From: CALJIC01 sp039805565 | GTDB lineage: Bacteria; Chloroflexota; Chloroflexia; Chloroflexales; Roseiflexaceae | Assembly: GCA_039805565.1 (NCBI GenBank) | Contig: JBDLTZ010000107.1 | Location: 1 to 25,729, forward strand | Reading direction: 5' to 3' | Length of the DNA stretch: 25,729 bases | Part shown: in pieces, positions 21,803 to 25,729 of the stretch | How positions within the stretch are numbered: the stretch's first letter is position 1 | Layout: each line of letters starts with the position of its first letter | Notes under the pieces: model-generated | The model's database searches: none | What the model was told of the DNA's origin: nothing | What the model saw: the letters and a program-made list of their open reading frames with translations, nothing else | Program-made: the position numbers and the translations under genes

Positions 21803-22927
21803 ATGAGGACACCCCGCCGTTCGCTCACCAGGCCCCTGCTCTTCGCCTCACTCGCCGTTGCGCTGCTAGCGCTCGCCGGGTGCGCGGGGCCGCAGGCAAC
21901 CCAGACCACTGTCATCGCCAAGGGAGATCACGCCCAGCGCATCCTGGATCTGCTGGTACCGATCTCCTGGATGGCGCTGGTGGTGTTCATCGTGGTCGAG
22001 GGGCTGCTGGTGTACACCGTGTGGCGCTTCCGCCGGCGCTCGAACGCCATCCCGGCCCAGATCCACGGCAACACCCAGATCGAGATCCTCTGGACGATCG
22101 CCCCGGCGCTGATCGTCCTCGTGATCGCAGTGCTGACCTTCCGCACGCAGGCCGCCACCGCCGAGATCACCCGCAACCCCCAGAACGCCGTCGAGGTCAC
22201 GGCCATCGGCCACCAGTGGTGGTTCGAGTTCCGCTACCCGGGCATAGGCCAGGGTGAGAACGCCCTCGTCACCGCGAGCGACCTGTACATCCCCGTCGGC
22301 CGTCCCGTGCGGGTCACCCTCCAGGCGGCCGACGTGATACACAACTTCTGGGTCCCCAAGCTGGCCGGCAAGACCTACATGATCCCCGGTAAGACGAACT
22401 ACCTCGCCTTCACGGCCAACGAGCCCGGCATCTACCGCGCGGTCTGCGCCGAGTTCTGCGGCGAGGCCCACGCCCTCATGCGCTTCCGCGTCATCGCGGT
22501 GCCCGAGGCGGATTTCCAGAGCTGGGTGCAGCAGAAGGCCACCCCGCCCGCGCAGCCCGGCACCTACACCCTCACGGTGGACGGGCTCACTGGCGATGCG
22601 GCCCGCGGCCAAGCGATCTTCCTCGACGCCAAGAAGCAGTGCATCACCTGCCATGCTGTGAGCGGCACCGCTGCGCAGGGCATCATCGGCCCCAACCTGA
22701 ACTACTACGGCAGTCGCCAGACCATCGGCGCGGGCATCCTGCCCTACTCGCCGGAGAATCTCAGCCTCTGGCTCCACCAGGCCTACGAGCTGAAGCCCGG
22801 CAACATCATGAGCCGCGTCGTCACGCCGCAGTGGATCCAGAACAACCTGAGCGACCAGGAGATCGCCGACCTCGTCGCTTACTTGGATAGCATGAAGGTG
22901 TCCGTCAACCTGCCGCCGCAGAACTAG
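21803..22927 (+). CDS. coxB: Cytochrome c oxidase subunit II with fused cytochrome c domain (caa3 type)
   Basis: Protein of 374 residues. A lipoprotein signal ends at LAGC (Cys27). Two membrane helices follow (about 52-74 and 96-114). The periplasmic CuA domain (about 128-235) has GHQWWFEFRYP, and copper ligands His180, Cys215, Cys219, His223 and Met226 in CAEFCGEAHALM. A C-terminal cytochrome c domain has the haem site CITCH (280-284) and a likely axial Met336. It accepts electrons and passes them to haem a in subunit I; the fused haem defines a caa3-type oxidase. A GAGGAG site precedes ATG 21803. It is the first gene of the operon driven by the promoter at 21582, with coxA 12 bp downstream. 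Confidence 0.97.
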   Translation: MRTPRRSLTRPLLFASLAVALLALAGCAGPQATQTTVIAKGDHAQRILDLLVPISWMALVVFIVVEGLLVYTVWRFRRRSNAIPAQIHGNTQIEILWTIAPALIVLVIAVLTFRTQAATAEITRNPQNAVEVTAIGHQWWFEFRYPGIGQGENALVTASDLYIPVGRPVRVTLQAADVIHNFWVPKLAGKTYMIPGKTNYLAFTANEPGIYRAVCAEFCGEAHALMRFRVIAVPEADFQSWVQQKATPPAQPGTYTLTVDGLTGDAARGQAIFLDAKKQCITCHAVSGTAAQGIIGPNLNYYGSRQTIGAGILPYSPENLSLWLHQAYELKPGNIMSRVVTPQWIQNNLSDQEIADLVAYLDSMKVSVNLPPQN

Positions 22928-22939
22928 GAGGAGTCACCC

Positions 22940-24883
22940 ATGGCAATCGTCGAACGGCCGGCGGAGGGCGTGCGTCTACCGACGCCGACCTTCCACGTGC
23001 CGCCCGGCTTGGCCGGCTGGTTCAGCACGGTCGATCACAAGCGCATCGGCATCATCTACATGATCGGCGCCTTCGCGTTCTTCATTATCGGCGGGATCGA
23101 GGCGCTGCTGATGCGTACTCAGCTCGCGGTGCCCAATAACAACTTCCTGTCGCCCGACGTCTACAACCAGCTGTTCACGATGCACGGCACCACGATGGTC
23201 TTCCTAGCCATCATGCCGATGAACGTGGGCCTCGGCAACTACGTAGTGCCGCTGATGATCGGCGCGCGCGACATGGCCTTCCCGCGCCTTAACGCGCTTA
23301 GCGTCTGGCTGTTCCTCTTGGGCGGATTGATGCTCTACGCCAGCTTCATCCTCGGCGGCGCGCCCGCCATGGGCTGGTTCGCCTACGCGCCACTCACCGC
23401 GAAGACCTACTCGCCTACGTTCGGCGTAGACTACTGGATCCTCGGTGTTGGCCTCACCGGCGTGGCGTCGATCGCCGGCGCGCTCAACTTCATCGTCACG
23501 GTGCTCAACATGCGCGCCCCCGGCATGACGCTCAACCGCATGCCGCTCTTCGTCTGGATGAACCTGATCGTCTCGTTCATCCTGGTCTTCGCCTTCCCGA
23601 CGCTCACCGTGGCCTCAATCGAGCTGCTCTTCGACCGCCACTTCGGCACCAGCTTCTTCGTGGCGGCCAAGGGCGGCGACCCGACGCTCTGGCAGCACCT
23701 GTTCTGGTTCTTCGGCCACCCCGAGGTCTACATCCTGATCCTGCCGGCCTTCGGCATCATCTCAGAGGTGCTCCCCACCTTCAGTCGCAAGCCGATCTTC
23801 GGCTACGCCTTCGTGGCCTACTCAGGCATCGCGATCGGCTTTCTCGGCTTCCTGGTCTGGGCGCACCACATGTTCGGCGTCGGCCTCGGCCCGATGGCCA
23901 ATGCGTTCTTCGCCGGCGCCAGCTTCCTGATCGCCGTGCCGACGGGCGTCAAGATCTTCAACTGGATCGCGACGATGTACCTCGGCTCGCTCAACCTCAC
24001 CACCGCGATGCACTACGCGATCGGCCTGATCGCCATGTTCATCATCGGCGGTATCTCCGGCATCACCCTGGCCTCACCGCCGATCGACCTCCAGCAGACC
24101 GACTCGTACTACGTCGTCGCCCACATGCACTACGTGCTCTTCGGCGGCGCCATCCTCGGCCTGCTCGCCGGCGTCTTCTACTGGTTCCCCAAGTTCACCG
24201 GCCGCATGCTCGATGAGCGCCTCGGCAAGATCCAGTTCTGGCTGATGATGATCAGCTTCAACCTGACCTTCTTCCCGATGCATATCGTCGGTACCGACGG
24301 CATGCCGCGCCGCATCTACACCTATGAGGCCGGCCTCGGCTGGGACTTCTGGAACCTCATCGAGACGATCGGCGCCTGGCTCCTGGCCCTCTCGGTGCTC
24401 ATGATGGCCTACAACGTCGTCAAGAGCCTCCGCGCCGGTGAGCGCGCCCCCGCCGACCCGTGGGACGGCTCGTCGCTCGAGTGGTCGGTGGCCTCTCCGC
24501 CCCCGGTCCACAACTTCGATACGATCCCGGTCGTCCACAGCCGCCGCCCTCTCTGGGACACCAAGTACCCCGAGCTGGAGATGGCCCACTCGCCCGACTC
24601 CAAGGCCATGACCCGCAGCGAGGCCCTCGAGCGCGAGAAGCTTAAGGCCGCTGCCAACGGCGGGCACGATGGCCCGATCCATATGCCATCGCACACCTAC
24701 GCGCCGCTGATCCTGGCCACCGGTCTGACCATCGCCTCCTTCGGTATCATCTACCTAAGCACCGAGGCCCTGCGCTGGACGCTCTCCGTGCCGCTCCTCC
24801 TGGTGGGCGTGGTGCTAGTCTCCATCGCGTTCTACCGCTGGATCCAGGTGTCGCACACGGACTCGCCGCACGTCGCGCACTAA
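22940..24883 (+). CDS. coxA: Cytochrome c oxidase subunit I with C-terminal extension
   Basis: Protein of 647 residues, about 100 longer than a plain subunit I. Haem a ligands are His82 (FTMHGTTM) and His397; the haem a3 ligand is His395 (AHMHYVL); CuB ligands are His260, His309 and His310. Glu262 and the cross-linking Tyr264 are in GHPEVYI. Lys338 (K channel) and Asp111/Asn100 (D channel, RDMAFPRLN) are present, so this is an A1-type proton-pumping haem-copper oxidase. After twelve core helices and a charged linker (about 500-585), two more helices (about 588-606 and 614-632) look like a fused small subunit (subunit IV-like). An AGGAGG site precedes the ATG. It reduces oxygen to water using electrons from CoxB. 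Confidence 0.97.
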   Translation: MAIVERPAEGVRLPTPTFHVPPGLAGWFSTVDHKRIGIIYMIGAFAFFIIGGIEALLMRTQLAVPNNNFLSPDVYNQLFTMHGTTMVFLAIMPMNVGLGNYVVPLMIGARDMAFPRLNALSVWLFLLGGLMLYASFILGGAPAMGWFAYAPLTAKTYSPTFGVDYWILGVGLTGVASIAGALNFIVTVLNMRAPGMTLNRMPLFVWMNLIVSFILVFAFPTLTVASIELLFDRHFGTSFFVAAKGGDPTLWQHLFWFFGHPEVYILILPAFGIISEVLPTFSRKPIFGYAFVAYSGIAIGFLGFLVWAHHMFGVGLGPMANAFFAGASFLIAVPTGVKIFNWIATMYLGSLNLTTAMHYAIGLIAMFIIGGISGITLASPPIDLQQTDSYYVVAHMHYVLFGGAILGLLAGVFYWFPKFTGRMLDERLGKIQFWLMMISFNLTFFPMHIVGTDGMPRRIYTYEAGLGWDFWNLIETIGAWLLALSVLMMAYNVVKSLRAGERAPADPWDGSSLEWSVASPPPVHNFDTIPVVHSRRPLWDTKYPELEMAHSPDSKAMTRSEALEREKLKAAANGGHDGPIHMPSHTYAPLILATGLTIASFGIIYLSTEALRWTLSVPLLLVGVVLVSIAFYRWIQVSHTDSPHVAH

Positions 24884-24896
24884 GTATCTGCCCCGC

Positions 24897-24923
24897 GGGC
24901 CGGCGCGTGTACCTCGCCGGCCC
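24897..24923 (+). promoter_or_regulatory. Stem-loop between coxA and coxC
   Basis: A perfect 9-bp stem (GGGCCGGCG with CGCCGGCCC) has a 9-nt loop; the overlapping C-run/G-run CCCCC-TCTT-GGGGG (24921-24934) could form an alternative stem that would reach close to the coxC ribosome-binding site. No T run follows. It may be a processing or stability element in the operon message. Confidence 0.55.
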
Positions 24924-24949
24924 CCTCTTGGGGGAACATGGAGTACCGT

Positions 24950-25588
24950 ATGGCAGACATCACCGCTCATAGCTCGAACCAGGACCACGGCGCGGGACAC
25001 GCCCCCGCCAAGAGCCCTGTCTATAGCTCGCTCGGCGTCGATAGCCGCAAGCTCGGCGTCTGGGCCTTCATCGGCTCGGAGACCCTGTTCTTCACGGCGC
25101 TGATCACCACCTACCTGATCTACGCACCCGTCAACCGCTCCCGACCCGACTTCCAGGATCCCAAAGAATTCCTGGGGATCGAGCTCACCACTTTGCTGGC
25201 CTCGCTCCTGCTGGCCTCGAGCCTCACGATGGTGCTGGCCCTCGCCGCGAGCCGCCGCGGTGAGATCAAGAGCTTCCGCAACTGGCTCCTGGCTACGGTG
25301 GTCCTCGGCCTGGCCTTTCTCGGCGGCCAGGTCTATGAGTTCAACCACCTCTACCACGAGGGGCTCACGCTCAGCAGCAGCCTGTTCGGCACCACCTTTT
25401 ACGTGCTCACAGGCTTCCATGGCACGCACGTCGCAATCGGCGTCATCTGGCTCATCGCAACCCTCGTCAAGGTCCTCAAGACCCCAGGGTCGCCCGAAAA
25501 CGCGATGGATGTCGAAATCGCCGGCTTGTACTGGCACTTCGTCGACTTCGTGTGGGTCGCGATCTTCGTGCTGATCTACCTGATCTGA
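24950..25588 (+). CDS. coxC: Cytochrome c oxidase subunit III
   Basis: Protein of 212 residues from ATG 24950, which has GGAG six bp upstream; an ATG at 24938 would add four residues. Five membrane helices are visible, the short form of subunit III that lacks the first two helices of the mitochondrial type. Family marks include KLGVWAFIGSETLFFTALI with the conserved Glu in the first helix, GGQVYEFNHLYHEG, the FHGTHVAIG motif and GLYWHFVDFVWVAIF near the end. Subunit III stabilises subunit I and supports proton uptake. It follows coxA after a hairpin and is followed 13 bp later by a subunit IV gene. Confidence 0.95.
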   Translation: MADITAHSSNQDHGAGHAPAKSPVYSSLGVDSRKLGVWAFIGSETLFFTALITTYLIYAPVNRSRPDFQDPKEFLGIELTTLLASLLLASSLTMVLALAASRRGEIKSFRNWLLATVVLGLAFLGGQVYEFNHLYHEGLTLSSSLFGTTFYVLTGFHGTHVAIGVIWLIATLVKVLKTPGSPENAMDVEIAGLYWHFVDFVWVAIFVLIYLI

Positions 25589-25601
25589 GAGGAGCCGGCC
25601 C

Positions 25602-25729
25602 GTGACTACATCCCATACGCCAAAAGACCGCGACCTCGCCCACGCCCACGACGACGCTGGGCACGGCCACTCGGACCGCTTCTACTGGATCGTCGCGGCG
25701 GTCCTGGCAGTGGTCACCGGCCTCGAGGT
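25602..25729 (+). CDS. Cytochrome c oxidase subunit IV-like protein, N-terminal part (cut by window edge)
   Basis: A frame opens at GTG 25602 with GAGGAG upstream and runs off the right edge after 42 codons. The N-terminus is His/Asp-rich (HAHDDAGHGHSDRFYW), followed by the start of a hydrophobic helix, IVAAVLAVVTGLEV, which matches the small subunit IV (CtaF/CoxD-like) proteins of bacterial caa3 oxidases: a short helix with a conserved Glu. Position right after coxC supports this. Because coxA already has a subunit IV-like tail, the operon may encode two such elements. Completeness cannot be judged. Confidence 0.75.
   Translation, partial: MTTSHTPKDRDLAHAHDDAGHGHSDRFYWIVAAVLAVVTGLE

Noticed and set aside
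1..25729. CRISPR array, tRNA, rRNA, insertion sequence or phage genes
   Set aside because: I looked for regularly spaced repeats, transposase or integrase motifs, terminal inverted repeats and tRNA-like cloverleaf sequence and saw none; a tool-based scan would be more sensitive for tRNA and small RNA.

Overview
The window is high-GC DNA (coding regions look like roughly two-thirds G+C) from a bacterium that is most likely a member of the Chloroflexota. This is an inference from gene content and style: Ala/Pro/Thr-rich linkers after lipoprotein and membrane anchors, a VanW-like anchored protein, a CUT1-type sugar transporter next to an ArsR-type regulator with a large C-terminal domain, and a caa3-type cytochrome oxidase operon. 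No rRNA, tRNA, CRISPR array, insertion sequence or phage gene was seen, so this is a chromosomal stretch.

Layout. (1) 1-3660, minus strand: a truncated multi-pass membrane protein, a membrane-anchored VanW-like protein, and a one-piece GAF / histidine-kinase-like / receiver / LuxR regulator whose H-box lacks the phospho-accepting histidine. (2) 3770-5601, minus strand: the electron transfer flavoprotein operon etfB-etfA, closed by a strong intrinsic terminator. (3) 5824-13381, plus strand: a carbohydrate module with an ArsR-type regulator behind a near-consensus promoter that carries a perfect inverted repeat, a Tat/lipoprotein sugar-binding protein, two ABC permeases and a cytoplasmic GH2 glycosidase; no ATPase gene is present. 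Stem-loops sit between binding protein and permeases and between permeases and glycosidase. (4) 13419-18371, minus strand: an AMP-forming acyl-CoA (malonyl-CoA-like) ligase overlapping by 4 bp a DUF5054/GH38-like protein, then an acyl-CoA dehydrogenase with its own terminator. (5) 18413-21313, plus strand: a CaiB/BaiF CoA-transferase divergent from the ligase, a small protein with two ribbon-helix-helix-like repeats, and tlyA with an extra ~51-residue insert encoded partly by tandem 14-bp repeats. (6) 21314-21802: an AT-rich (about 37% G+C) intergenic island with a strong promoter, followed by coxB (with fused cytochrome c), coxA (with a C-terminal two-helix extension), coxC and the start of a subunit IV gene.

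How it fits together. The carbohydrate module imports and hydrolyses an unidentified oligosaccharide. The ligase, CoA-transferase, acyl-CoA dehydrogenase and ETF form an acyl-CoA oxidation set whose electrons would reach the respiratory chain, which ends at the caa3 oxidase encoded at the right edge. The ETF-quinone oxidoreductase is not in the window. The least conventional items are the H-box-less kinase/regulator fusion, the duplicated RHH-like protein, the repeat-bearing insert in tlyA, the AT-rich cox leader region, and the overlap of a CoA ligase gene with a glycosidase-like gene.
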